Below, piece by piece: positions 41,786 to 51,057 of a stretch of 64,000 nt of DNA (within the stretch, counting starts at the first letter, position 1; each line of letters begins with the position of its first letter). The stretch lies in contig JAEOAD010000026.1 in NCBI GenBank assembly GCA_036365145.1, positions 5,232,001-5,296,000 of the forward strand, read 5' to 3'. The notes under the pieces were generated by a model, which was given only the letters and a program-made list of their open reading frames with translations, was not told where the DNA came from and made no database searches. The translations under genes were made by a program, and so were the position numbers. Origin of the DNA: Orientallactaga sibirica (taxonomy: Eukaryota; Chordata; Mammalia; Rodentia; Dipodidae).

Positions 41786-42788
41786 TGTTTGTTTGTTTTT
41801 AATGACACCAGAAGCACTGCAAAAAGAAAAAAAAATCTGTAGCATTTTGGGGTCTTTCCTATCTTCTGAAATTCATCTAAAACACTTCCAATCCTGTTTG
41901 TGGTTACTGCACCCATTTCTCCTGTTGTATAGTCCTCAGTCTAATCTTACCAGACAGTTTTATAGAATGGTTATGTAAAAAAGTTAATGTAATTGACTAC
42001 CACACCAGTTTTTACTTGGCATGAAAATGTACTCTTCCCCCAAAAGACAAAGTAAGACTCCGTTGTTTTGCAAAAGCCTCGCCTGTAGAGTTGCTTACGC
42101 CCTTTCAGGCAGCCCCCCCAGCAGCAGCCATCTCCCCTAAACCACCAAACACATGCAAAAGACAATCCCATGGTCCACCCACCAAAGTACATAAAGTGGC
42201 ATCTTTTACCAGCCCTCCTCTCCTCCTGATCCCTTTGTGGTATTGTCACCTTTGCTTGGATTGGACTCTCTTACATGAATAAGAGAAAATAAGAAAATTG
42301 CCTGTTTTAGGCAATCCAGGTGTGTTTCAGAGATTTAGAGTTAAGAGTCAAGTAAATATTTTGGCAGCCCCACAAAGGTAAGAAAGGGAGAATGCACCTA
42401 ATGGGCTTCTCAAATTACAGGCCTGTCCAAACACAGCCTTCCTCAAGAGAGGCTGGTCTGATGAAGCCGCCCTGCTCAGCCAGCAGTCAGGCCACTGGCT
42501 ACTAGTGGGCTTGCTTAGCTCGCTGGCTGGCCTGGCCCCAAGCCTGGCATGATGCTATTTGATTTTGATTCTGTCTGGACCCAGAGAGAAGATACTCACT
42601 TCTCAGGGATCTTTCCCGCTTAATAGACTCCCATCAATTGTTACCTCTTTTTGCTAGTGGGGAGGAAAAGTCCCAGCTAGCCTTTTCTCCCCCTTTTAAG
42701 TTGGAACCTGGAAGAAACGAAGTCAAAGGATACACTCAGCTAGTGTGGAGACTGTCAGTGTGACTTCATCCCAGTGGGGAGGCACAGC

Positions 42789-42807
42789 TATAAAAGGCAC
42801 CCGGAAG
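42789..42807 (+). promoter_or_regulatory. TATA-like box with adjacent ETS-type motif
   Basis: TATAAAAGG at 42789-42797 and CCGGAAG at 42801-42807 (ETS core GGAA). Suggestive of a promoter, but the order and 3-bp spacing are not a standard arrangement and no downstream gene is seen. Confidence 0.2.
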
Positions 42808-43099
42808 CGTGTGCAGGGGCTTTGGGGCTGAGGATCTGGGCGTCATAGCATTCTGCAAGTGTGCCAGTTTAGGTGGCTTCCCTATGCCTTAGTTTAAGAA
42901 CAGGGGCGGCCCAGGAGGAGGGGGCTCTGACCTGCTAGTGGCTGTCTCCTGTCAAGCCGTGCTTTGTCTGTTCTAATAGAAAGGCAGACATAAAAGCCGC
43001 CTCTTCCTCGCCTGCCCTGTGGCTTATACCGGATCACCTTGGCGGGGCCTCATCCCTGGGGGGGAGGGAGCGTTGGCACGGCTGCAGTGGCAAGCCGGT

Positions 43100-43110
43100 T
43101 CCTTTGATCA
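43100..43110 (-). promoter_or_regulatory. TCF/LEF binding motif
   Basis: CCTTTGATC on the plus strand, GATCAAAGG on the minus strand, an excellent match to the TCF/LEF consensus. ZNRF3 is a known Wnt target and feedback inhibitor, so an intronic TCF site is plausible. A single motif is weak evidence of use. Confidence 0.35.
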
Positions 43111-44552
43111 CCTCCTGCCTGGTTCCAGGCCCTGCTGCCAGCAGGCCAGCCAAAGTCCCGGCTCTACTGATCTGATGAGGTGCTGAATAGGACCCAAGGG
43201 GCAGTGACGAGCAAGAAGAAAGCCTTGGGAATGAAAAGGAAACCCCGTGAACCTACCAGGGAGTCGCTCAGTTCCCGCCAGCCAGGGCCATCCGGGGCCA
43301 TCCGCCCCTCCCTGGCCCTCCTGTCTCTGCTTTTCAGACCCTCTGTGTTTTGTGTTTGAATCCCGGCTGCTCTCCTCGGTTCTCTCGGGCTGGGAACCCA
43401 CTGTGACTGTTTCCATGGTCACTGGGAAGCTCTTAGGGCCATGTGCTTCAAAGGGAACCTTTCTCCTCCCAGGCTCTCTTTGCTTGCCCCAGGCACATGC
43501 ACAAAAAGCAGCTCCTCCTCCAGGCCTCTGACCTTGCCAGGAGGAAGCCCTTGCCCCTGCTGGTGAAGCTGTGAGGCCTCCTGGAAAGATTGGAAAGAGC
43601 ATGTGGGGGTGCACACACTCCTGATGCCTCATCTTGTGAGTCCTCATCTGCCCTGTGGGAGATCTTATAGGCTAGACTAGTGAGCGTTTTAGGAGACTTC
43701 CTGAAATTGAAGAAACTTGGGGAAGGTGTAGGACTCGGGTAGAATAGCCGAGCCAGGCAGCAGAGATTGAGTTGACAGGTGACCCTCGCTGTGCCTGTCC
43801 GTGGAGATGGCGTTGGGAAGTGATACTTGCTCACTCTTCCAAGGCCAGGAATATAGTTTCACATTTGCTCTTGCTTTTTTGTTCTTGTTGTTGTTGAATG
43901 ATGCAGGAGAATGAGACCTCTCCACAGGGCTGGAAAGAGAGGCTGAGACTTAGAGATCTGAAAGGAGGCTGCTCCACCATGAGAGTGGAGCTGTGGGCAG
44001 GGCTCCACGAGGAGCGTGCACTGGAGATGTTGACCCAGCCCCTGGCTCTGTGCTGGTGCTCACTACAGTCTCTGCCTGGGGCTTACTGTACCACCATTGT
44101 GCAGCTTTTCTTACACCCAAACAACGTTTTCTTTATCTGTCTTCATTGGCCACATGTAAGGATAACTATAAAGAAAGTTCTATCCTAAGAATTTTTGTGC
44201 TTTTCTGTTTTAACTTGCATTCCATACCCTAAAAGCTAAGAACCCTTGTATGTCAGTGCAGAACACGTGAAGGAGAATGGAGGCCCTCGTAGTAGGTGAG
44301 CATCATGATTACATTCCTCTGGGGGCCAGAGTTTTCATACGTTGTCCCATGAGGGAGTGGCTCTAGATTGTTCTATTACTGCAGGGGGATGATAGTGCAG
44401 AATGACCTGGTATGTGTGGTTGTGTAGCTGGCCCTAAGGGCTGTTTCTAGGGTACCTTTCATGAAAGAATTGGTCAGAGTGCCTTGCTGGAGTTTTTTTT
44501 AGGTGTTTGGAGCCAAATAAGGGGAATGAAAAGTCTGACAGAAGCAATCTTT

Positions 44553-44656
44553 TTCTTTTTCTTTTTCTTTTTTTGGTTTTCACAGCGATCCTCCTACCTC
44601 TGCCCCTCCCCACCCCATGTGCTGGGATTAAAGGCGTGCACCACCACCACTCCGCC
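44553..44656 (-). repeat. B1 SINE, antisense, large internal deletion
   Basis: TTTTTCTTTTTTTGG joined to TTCACAGCGATCCTCC; near-consensus 5' end. Target duplication ACAGAAG(C/T)AATCTTT at 44538 and 44659. Confidence 0.82.
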
Positions 44657-44699
44657 TTACAGAAGTAATCTTTCAAGAAATTCCTAGTTTCTGTCTTGG

Positions 44700-45205
44700 A
44701 GCCTTTTCTTTTTTGTGTATGTGTATATGTACATGTTCATACGTGTGAGTGCAGGAACATATCACACACACGTGGAGATCAGAGGACAACTTTCGGTAGT
44801 TGGTCCTTGCCTTTCTTCTCCTTTGAGGTGGGGTCTCTCTTGTTAGTTGTGCATTTGCCAGGGTGGTTGATCCCCGAGTTTCTGGGAGAATCTCCTGTCT
44901 CTGCCTCCCGTCTTGCCATCAGCATGCTGGGATTACAGTAGCCTGCCATAGCTTCTGGCTTTTGTTGCTGTTGTTGTTTGTTTGTTTGTTTTTGAGGTAG
45001 GGTGTCACTGTAGCCCAGGCTGACCTGTAATTCATTATGTAGTCTCAGGGTTGCCTCAAACTCATAGCCATTCTCCTGCCTCTGCCTCTGTGCTGGGATT
45101 GAAGACAAGTGCCACCATGCCTGGCAGCTTCTGGCTTTTACATGGGTACCTAGGTACTCATGCTTAAGTGTTAAATGCTTTATCCACCAAGGCATCTTCT
45201 CAAAC
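44700..45205 (-). repeat. Old B2/B3/B4-type tRNA SINE, antisense
   Basis: GTGAGTGCAGGAACATATC, GATCAGAGGACAACTTTCGG, GTTGGTCCTTGCCTTTC, GCTGGGATTACAGTAGCC and TATCCACCAAGGCATC-TTCTC, split by the B1 at 44963. A 203-codon minus frame (44779-45390) is made of this and the B1. Confidence 0.55.
44963..45125 (-). repeat. B1 SINE, antisense, nested
   Basis: GTTTTTGAGGTAGGGTGTC to CACCATGCCTGGC. Perfect 14-bp target duplication AGCTTCTGGCTTTT at 44949 and 45126. Confidence 0.9.
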
Positions 45206-45392
45206 CTCTTTGTGGCTTTTAATTTTTGAACCATCTTTCCCTTTTTTCTTTTTATTTGTTCCTCCCAAATTCTGTTTATTTCCAAAACTAACTGTAATTT
45301 GTCTCTCTCATTTGCCTGTTCATTCAAGAAGATACAAGAACAGAATGTTAAGAACTGTCCATTTGGTAGGCAGAGTATGTGCTCTAACATAG

Positions 45393-45738
45393 TTGTTTTT
45401 TTTAAGTTTTATTTATTTAAATGTGTGTATGGGAGGGGCCATGCCAGGACCTCCTGCCACTGCAAACAAACACTAGACGCTTGTGCCACTTTTTTTTTTT
45501 TTTTTTTTGGTTTTTGGAGGTAGGGTTTCACTCTGGACCAGGCTGACCTGGAATTAACTATGTAGACTCAGGGTGGCCTTGAACTCACAGTGATCCTCCT
45601 ACCTCTGCCTCCCAAGTGCTGGGATTAAAGGCATGCGCCACCATGCCCAGCTTGTGCCACTTTTTGAATCTGGCTTACATGGGTGGCTTGGAAATTGAAC
45701 CAGGCCAGCAGACTTTGCAAGCTAGTGCCTTTCACTGC
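45393..45738 (-). repeat. tSINE, antisense, interrupted
   Basis: AAGTTTTATTTATTTAAATG tail, body to GCTTGTGCCACTTTT, then the nested B1, then resumes TTGTGCCACTTTTTGAATCTGGC and decays near 45738. Confidence 0.8.
45494..45650 (-). repeat. B1 SINE, antisense, nested
   Basis: Poly-T, TTTTTGGAGGTAGGGTTTC to CACCATGCCCAGC. CTTGTGCCACTTTTT flanks both sides. Confidence 0.9.
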
Positions 45739-45764
45739 CCCCTTAAGTTTGTTCTTTGGTGAGG

Positions 45765-45906
45765 GGGTGTTGAAGCCAGGTCTCTCTCTAGCCCAGGCTG
45801 ACTTGTCACTCACTCTGTAATTCCAAGCTGGCCTCAAGCTCACAGCCATCCTCCTAGCTCTGCCTCCTGAATGCTGGGATTAAAGGTGTGCGCCACCACA
45901 CCCAGC
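45765..45906 (-). repeat. B1 SINE, antisense, diverged
   Basis: GTTGAAGCCAGGTCTCTCTC to CACCACACCCAGC. Confidence 0.8.
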
Positions 45907-47259
45907 TCTAAACTTAGTTCTTAATCATGGGAGTTGAAGACCCTAGGGGCTGGTCAGGCCACCACAGTTTTGGATTTTGTAGCACCCAAGCTAAGACTGT
46001 GGAGCCCTGGGGACAAATTTGCCAGTTGTTTTGTGTCTACTTCCCTAGAGGCGATAGCTTCGTCGTTCCTATTCTGTGCCCCTGGTCCCAGATTCTTGTC
46101 TAACCTGACATGCCAAAACTGACAGCGGCACGGTTTACTTTGACTCTTGAAGAGTCAGAATGTGTCTTGAAGAGAGTAGGATTTTCCCGGGGCTTAGATC
46201 TTTCTTTCTCCCTACCGCAGGCCCTTCTCGCTTCAAGGCGGAATGACTGGGCCCAATCTTTCAGCATGTCCTCTGAATAGAGCTCAGGGGAAAGAGGCAA
46301 GGGACCACCTCTGTCCTGGTCAGATCCCTGTAGGGGAGAGCACACTTACGGGGACTCTCGCCTTGACTTTCATGGTTGAGTTCAGAAGAGATCATTGTCT
46401 CCATTACTCCAATGTCCCTGCTGGCAGTTTCACAGGGACATGGGGCAGCACTCAAGGTCATTTCTGTTGTTTGTCCAAATCCTGGGGCTAATATGATCTA
46501 GGCGCCACTAACCCTTTGGTTGACTACAAGGGCCTTGTAGCCATTGGGTTGGAGTTTGTAATTCAAGGTATGGACCTGTCTGTGCCAAATACATCTGTTG
46601 TGGCCATTCAAATACTCTGCCCTGCATGCTTGTCCCCTTGATGTTCAGTGAGCTCTGGCCACCCTTTGAGACACCACAGGGCTGTCACAGGGAAACGTTC
46701 CTTCAGGTCTTAGTTTAGACAGATTTTTTTTTCTAGAAGTCCTTCCAGTAGGGCGTCCACAGGGATGGCGCCACAGAAGAGCTGAACTGAACACTCAAGC
46801 TTTCAAGAATGAATGGGCTTGGGGTAAGGAGAGGAGGAGGAAATTCTAGAAGTGGGTCTGTGGAAGTGTAAATAATGCGTGGTATGTCCCAGACCCAGTC
46901 ATCTGGGCCTGGCAGTGAGGGGCAGGAGAAGATCCCCTCAATAAGGAAAGCACTCCTAGGAGTACAAGAGAAGCACAAGGCAGCAGGGAGGGGAGGGGAG
47001 GGGAGGGGAGGGGAGGGGGGAGGGGAGGGGAGCACAGCGGAGCGGGTAGGGGAACAGGATGTGCTTCGGCCTACAAAGAGTTTGCCCGTTTCTGGTCATT
47101 TCTAGATGCTGCTCTGTGGCAGCTTAGATGAAACAGGAGACTGAAACTCTGTGACGTGTTATAGACCTTAAAACTCAAATTCCAAGAGAATTTTTACATA
47201 CAGGAACCAAAGTGGTATTTGGTAGCAGGACTTTCCAGTCAAAGTAAAATACAAAACTG
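45907..47259. other. Unique intronic sequence
   Basis: 1.35 kb without SINEs. Contains the GGGGA satellite at 46985. A weak L2-like patch may lie near 46680-46760. No coding segment recognised. Confidence 0.4.
46985..47031 (+). repeat. (GGGGA)n minisatellite
   Basis: About nine GGGGA units, one with an extra G's. Four or more G4 runs separated by one A make a G-quadruplex on the plus (sense) strand likely. Confidence 0.95.
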
Positions 47260-47458
47260 GCTGGAGAGATGGCTTACCAGTTAAGGCACTTGCCTGCAAA
47301 GCCTGAGAACCCAGGTTCGATTCCCCAGTACCCACATGGCCAAATGCACACGGTGGCACATGCACCTGGAGTTCATTTGCAGTGGCTAGAGGCCCTGGTG
47401 TACCCATTCTCTCTCTCTCTGACTCTCAATTAATTAATTAATTACATTAATTAAATAA
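47260..47458 (+). repeat. tSINE, sense
   Basis: TGGCTGGAGAGATGGCTTAC head, AGGTTCGATTCCCC perfect B box, tail AATTAATTAATTAATTA. Confidence 0.9.
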
Positions 47459-47501
47459 GGAACACAAATAATGGCATAATTTTTCCTTCAATGGTACTAA
47501 T

Positions 47502-47506
<5 letters not shown>

Positions 47507-47532
<26 letters not shown>

Positions 47533-47675
47533 GGTTTTTCAAGGTAGGGTCTCACTCTGGCTCAGGCTGACCTGGAATTCACTATGTAGTCTCAGGGTGG
47601 CCTCGAACTCTCAGTGATCCTCCTATCTCTGCCTTCCGAGTGCTGGGATTAAAGGTGTGCGCCACCATGCCCGGC
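47507..47675 (-). repeat. B1 SINE, antisense, young
   Basis: Poly-T of about 30, GGTTTTTCAAGGTAGGG, to CACCATGCCCGGC. Perfect target duplication GGTACTAATTCTTTT at 47492 and 47676. Confidence 0.93.
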
Positions 47676-47786
47676 TGGTACTAATTCTTTTACCCTTTAT
47701 TTTCTTTCTTCCTTTCTCCTTTCCCCCTCCCCTTTCTCTAGCTCCATCCCTCTTCTCTTCTATCTCATTTTAAAAATTATAATTAG

Positions 47787-48002
47787 GGGGCTGGAGAGAT
47801 GGCTTAGCGGTTAAGTGCTTGCTTGTGAAGCTTAAGGACTCTGGTTCGAGGCTTGATTCCCCAGTATCCATGTAAGCCAGATACACAAGGGGGCACATGC
47901 ATCTGGAGTTTATTTACAGTGGCTGGAGGCCCTGGTGCACCCATTCTCTCTCTCTACCGCTTTCTCTGTCACTCTCAAATAAATAAAAATAAACAAAAAA
48001 AG
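47787..48002 (+). repeat. tSINE, sense, split B-box subfamily
   Basis: GGGGCTGGAGAGATGGCTTAG head; B-box region is GGTTCGAGGCTTGATTCC (47843-47860), an extended form; AAATAAATAAAAATAAACAA tail. Confidence 0.9.
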
Positions 48003-48024
48003 GCAGTTTAAAAATTATAATTAA

Positions 48025-48102
48025 GGAGCTAGGGTGTAACTTAATGGTAGAACACTTGTTTAATTATACACAAGGCCCTGGGTTCAGTCCTCAACACTGT
48101 GT
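48025..48102 (+). repeat. ID element
   Basis: GGAGCTAGGGTGTAACTTAATGG (decayed A box) and GGGTTCAGTCCTCAACAC (B box). Confidence 0.6.
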
Positions 48103-48246
48103 CCCCACTTTAAAAACAAAAGAAAAGAAAGTATATGTGTGTATATGGTGATTAACTGTATATGATATGAGATTTGCTATGTTAAGCGTTTTTGAGAATA
48201 CAGTTCTACGGCATAAAGTACATTCACGTTGTGGTTTTGGTTTGGT

Positions 48247-48387
48247 TTTTCTAGGTATGGTCCCACTCTAGCCCAGGCTGACCTGGAATTTACTCTGTAG
48301 TCTCAGGGTGGCCTCAAACTCACAGAGATCCTCCTACCTCTGCCTCTTGAGTGCTGGGATTAAAGGCGTGCACCACCACACCTGGTT
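48247..48387 (-). repeat. B1 SINE, antisense, in L1
   Basis: TTTGGTTTTTCTAGGTATGGTCCC to CACCACACCTGG. Confidence 0.9.
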
Positions 48388-48699
48388 TCATATTGTTTTT
48401 GTAATCAATACCCATCTCCAGAACTTTCTCATCTTCCCCACACCTGGTCAACACTTAACTCTCCATTTCTGCCAGGCTCTCCTTTGACAACCACTAAACT
48501 GCTTTCTGTCTCTGGATTTGTTGACTCCTGACAATATTTGTCCTTTTATGACTGGCTTCTAGTTGTCATCATCAGTATCATGTACTCAAGGTTCATACAT
48601 ACTGTAAACATAGATCTGAATTTTCTCCCTCATATATTTGAATTAGGTACCGTGTTTTTTAAAAAAATATTTTATTCATTTTATTTATTATTATTATTG

Positions 48700-48730
48700 T
48701 TGGTGGTGGTGGTGGTGGTGGTGGTGGTGG
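48700..48730. repeat. (TGG)n microsatellite
   Basis: About ten TGG units between an ATT-rich tail and a B1 start. Confidence 0.95.
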
Positions 48731-48842
48731 TTTTTCAAGATAGGATTCCGCTCTAGCCCAGGATGGCCTGGAATTCACTATGTAGTCGCAGGGTGACCTC
48801 GAACTCACGGTGATCCTCCTACCTCTGTCTCTAGAGTGCTGA
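48731..48842 (-). repeat. B1 SINE, antisense, 5' truncated
   Basis: TTTTTCAAGATAGGATTCCGC to TCTAGAGTGCTGAGA; stops before GGGATTAAAGGC. Confidence 0.88.
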
Positions 48843-48871
48843 GAGCTATTTATTGATTTTTTTTTATTTGT

Positions 48872-49027
48872 TTGTCTGTTTGTTGTTTTTCAAGGTAGGG
48901 TTCCTCTGTAACCCCAGCTGACCTGAAACTCACTATGTAGTCTCAGGGTGGCCTCAAACTCACGGCAATCCTCCTACCTCTGCCTCCCAAGTGCTAGGAT
49001 TAAAGGCATGCACCACCACACCTGGCT
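48872..49027 (-). repeat. B1 SINE, antisense
   Basis: GTTTTTCAAGGTAGGGTTCC to CACCACACCTGGC. Confidence 0.9.
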
Positions 49028-49065
49028 TATTTTATTTATTTTATTCATTTGAGAAAGAGAGAAAA

Positions 49066-49266
49066 GGGCTGGAGAGATGGCTTAGCGGTTAAGGTAAGCC
49101 TAAGAATGCCTGTTCGAAACTCCAGGTCCCACATTTAGCCAGACGCAAGTGACGCAAGCATGCAATGTTGCACATTTGCACAAGGGGGCACACACATCTG
49201 GAGTTTGTTCATGTAGGCTGAGAGGCCCTGGCACTCCCATTTTCTATCTGTCTCTCTCTGTGTGTC
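49066..49266 (+). repeat. tSINE, sense, long subfamily, nested
   Basis: GGGCTGGAGAGATGGCTTAG; deletion of TGCTTGCCTGCAAAG; GTTCGAAACTCC B-box region; carries GACGCAAGCATGCAATG like 8054. Confidence 0.85.
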
Positions 49267-49447
49267 TAAAATAAAATAAAATAAAATAAAATAAATAAAA
49301 TAAAATAAAATAAAATAAAATAAAAATAAAATAAAATAAAAAAATAAAATAAAATAAAATAAAATAAAATATAAAAAAATAAAATAAAATATAAAAAAAA
49401 ATAAAATAAAATAAAATAAAATAAAATAAAATAAAATAAAATAAAAT
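49267..49447. repeat. (TAAAA)n satellite
   Basis: About 35 AAAAT units over 180 bp, with interruptions (TAAAAAAATA) near 49340 and 49373. It grew from the tSINE tail. Minus-strand frames of Phe/Tyr/Leu come from it. Confidence 0.97.
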
Positions 49448-49448
49448 A

Positions 49449-49604
49449 TTGCTTGGCGTTGTGGTGCATGCTTTTAATTCCAGCACTTGGGAGGCAGAGG
49501 TAGGAGAATCGCTGTGAGTTTGAGACCACCCTGGGACTACATAGTTAATTCCAGTCCAGCCTGGATCAGAGTGAACCCCTACCTTGAAAAACCAAAAAAA
49601 AAAA
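49449..49604 (+). repeat. B1 SINE, sense, nested
   Basis: TTGCTTGGCGTTGTGGTGCATG to CTACCTTGAAAAACC plus A tail. Confidence 0.9.
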
Positions 49605-49651
49605 AAAAGAAAGAAAGAAAGAGAAAAGGTAGATAGATGATTGATAGACAG

Positions 49652-49675
49652 ACACACACACACACACACACACAC
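49652..49675. repeat. (AC)n microsatellite
   Basis: Twelve AC units between GATAGACAG and GATAGAGAA. Confidence 0.95.
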
Positions 49676-49873
49676 AGATAGAGAATGGGTGCGCCAGGGC
49701 CTATAGCCACTGTAAACAAACTCAAGACACATGTGCCACCTCGTGCATCTCACTTACATGGGTCCTGGGAAATCAAACCTGGGTCCTTAGGCTTCACAGG
49801 CATGCACCTTAACCACTATGCCATTTCTCCAGCCCTGTGCCAATGTTTTGTTTATCCATTTGTCTGTTCTTGT

Positions 49874-50075
49874 TCTAAATATTTTATTTACTTATTTGCA
49901 AGGAAAGAAAGAGAGAGAATGAGAATTGGTGCATCAGGGCCTCTAGCCACTGCAAATTGAACTCCTGATGCATGCACCATTTTGTACATCTGGTGTTACA
50001 TGGATACTGGGGAACTGAACCCCTTTAGGCATTGCAGGCAAGTGTCTTAACCACTGAGCAATCTCTTCCAGCCCC
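49874..50075 (-). repeat. tSINE, antisense
   Basis: AAATATTTTATTTACTTATTTGC tail, CTGGGGAACTGAACCCC, ends TCTTCCAGCCCC; sits in the L1. Confidence 0.87.
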
Positions 50076-50439
50076 CATTTGTTTATTGGTTTACCTTTGG
50101 GTTGTTGTATATAGTGCTACCGTGCACAAGGGTGGATAAATGAGCCTTTGAGACACGTTGCTTTCAATTCTCTGGGGTTTACTTATGCTGTGCCTGGAAG
50201 TAGAATCACAGAATCACTTGGTAGCTGCATGTTTAATTTGTTGGGGAGCCACCACACTGTTTTCCACGGTAGCTGTGTCATTTTTCTTTCCTATCAGAAA
50301 TGTATAAAGGTTTCGTCTTTCTCTACATCCTGTTATCACTTACTTTAGTGTGGAGGAGGGGGCATTTTAATCAGTTGAAGTAGTTTTCATTGTGGTTGGT
50401 GTTCTGCATCTTTTTACAAGCATATCATCCATTTGCTCG

Positions 50440-50440
<1 letters not shown>

Positions 50441-50470
<30 letters not shown>

Positions 50471-50615
50471 ATTTTTTTTGAGGTAGGGTCCCACTGTAGC
50501 CCAAACTGACCTGGAATTCATTATGTAGTCTCAGGGAGGCCTCGGAACTCATGGCAATCCTCCTACCTCTGCCTCCCAAGTGCTGGGATTAAAGACATGC
50601 ACCACCATACCTGGC
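50441..50615 (-). repeat. B1 SINE, antisense
   Basis: T-rich, TTGAGGTAGGGTCCCAC to CACCATACCTGGC. TTTGCTC on both sides (50433 and 50619). Confidence 0.9.
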
Positions 50616-50627
50616 TCTTTTGCTCAT

Positions 50628-50855
50628 TAAAAAAATTGTTTTTATTTGCTTATGAGAGATAGAGAGGGAGAATGAGCATGCCAGGGCCTTTCAGCCACTG
50701 TAAATGAACTCCAGATGGGTTCACCCCCTTGTGGTGCATGTGTGACATTGCACACTTGCATCACTGTGCATCTGCCTATGTGGGACCTGGAGATTCAAAC
50801 GTGTTCTTAGGCTTCACAGGCAAGCACCTTAATTGCTAAGCCATCTCTCTAGTCC
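50628..50855 (-). repeat. tSINE, antisense, long subfamily
   Basis: Contains GTGGTGCATGTGTGACATTGCACACTTGCATCAC, the extra internal segment; ends CTCTCTAGTCC. Confidence 0.87.
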
Positions 50856-50865
50856 AATTTGGCCT

Positions 50866-51057
50866 TTTTAAAAATATTTTATTTATTTGAGAGAGAAAGA
50901 GACAGATAATGGATGTGTCAGAGCCTCTAGCCACTGCAAGTGAACTCCAGATGCATGCACCACTTTGTGCTTACATCACAGGTACTGGAGAATTGAACCC
51001 TAAGTCGTTAGGCCCTGAAGGAAAGTGCCTTAACCGCTGAGCCATATCTCCAGCTCC
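50866..51057 (-). repeat. tSINE, antisense
   Basis: AAAAATATTTTATTTATTTGAGAG, shortened middle, ATATCTCCAGCTCC end. Confidence 0.87.

Larger units (their letters stand above)
41786..44546. other. SINE-free, partly GC-rich intronic block
   Basis: 2.8 kb with no SINE in a SINE-dense intron; 42880-43560 is GC-rich. It holds a TATA-like string (42789) and a strong TCF/LEF site (43102). A 179-codon minus-strand frame (43108-43647) is low-complexity in origin and not recognised as a protein. Candidate cis-regulatory region; function is inference. Confidence 0.4.
49028..49836 (-). repeat. tSINE, antisense, split by nested SINEs
   Basis: Tail TTATTTTATTCATTTGAG at 49028-49065; body resumes after 49605 (GAGAATGGGTGCGCCAGGGCC) and ends TTCTCCAGCCC at 49836. 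Between lie a sense tSINE, a TAAAA satellite and a sense B1. Confidence 0.75.
48130..50435 (-). repeat. Ancient L1 3' region, antisense, dismembered by SINEs
   Basis: L1 reverse-strand text appears at about 48130-48245 (TTGAGAATACAGTTCTACGGCA, AAGTACATTCACG), 48393-48655 (CATCTCCAGAACTTTCTCATC, CCTTTTATGACTGGCTTCTAG), 49837-49873 and 50076-50435 (GGGGAGCCACCACACTG-TTTTCC). The remainder is inserted SINEs and satellites. No reading frame survives. Confidence 0.7.

Noticed and set aside
43108..43647. 179-codon minus-strand open frame in the GC-rich block
   Set aside because: No recognised domain, GC-rich composition favours open frames, other frames overlap it on both strands, and it has no splice context.
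44779..45390. 203-codon minus-strand open frame, the longest in the window
   Set aside because: Made largely of an antisense old tRNA SINE and a nested B1; the protein reads as repeat translation.
49244..49753. Phe/Tyr/Leu-rich minus-strand frame resembling a membrane protein
   Set aside because: It translates the TAAAA satellite and flanking SINEs.
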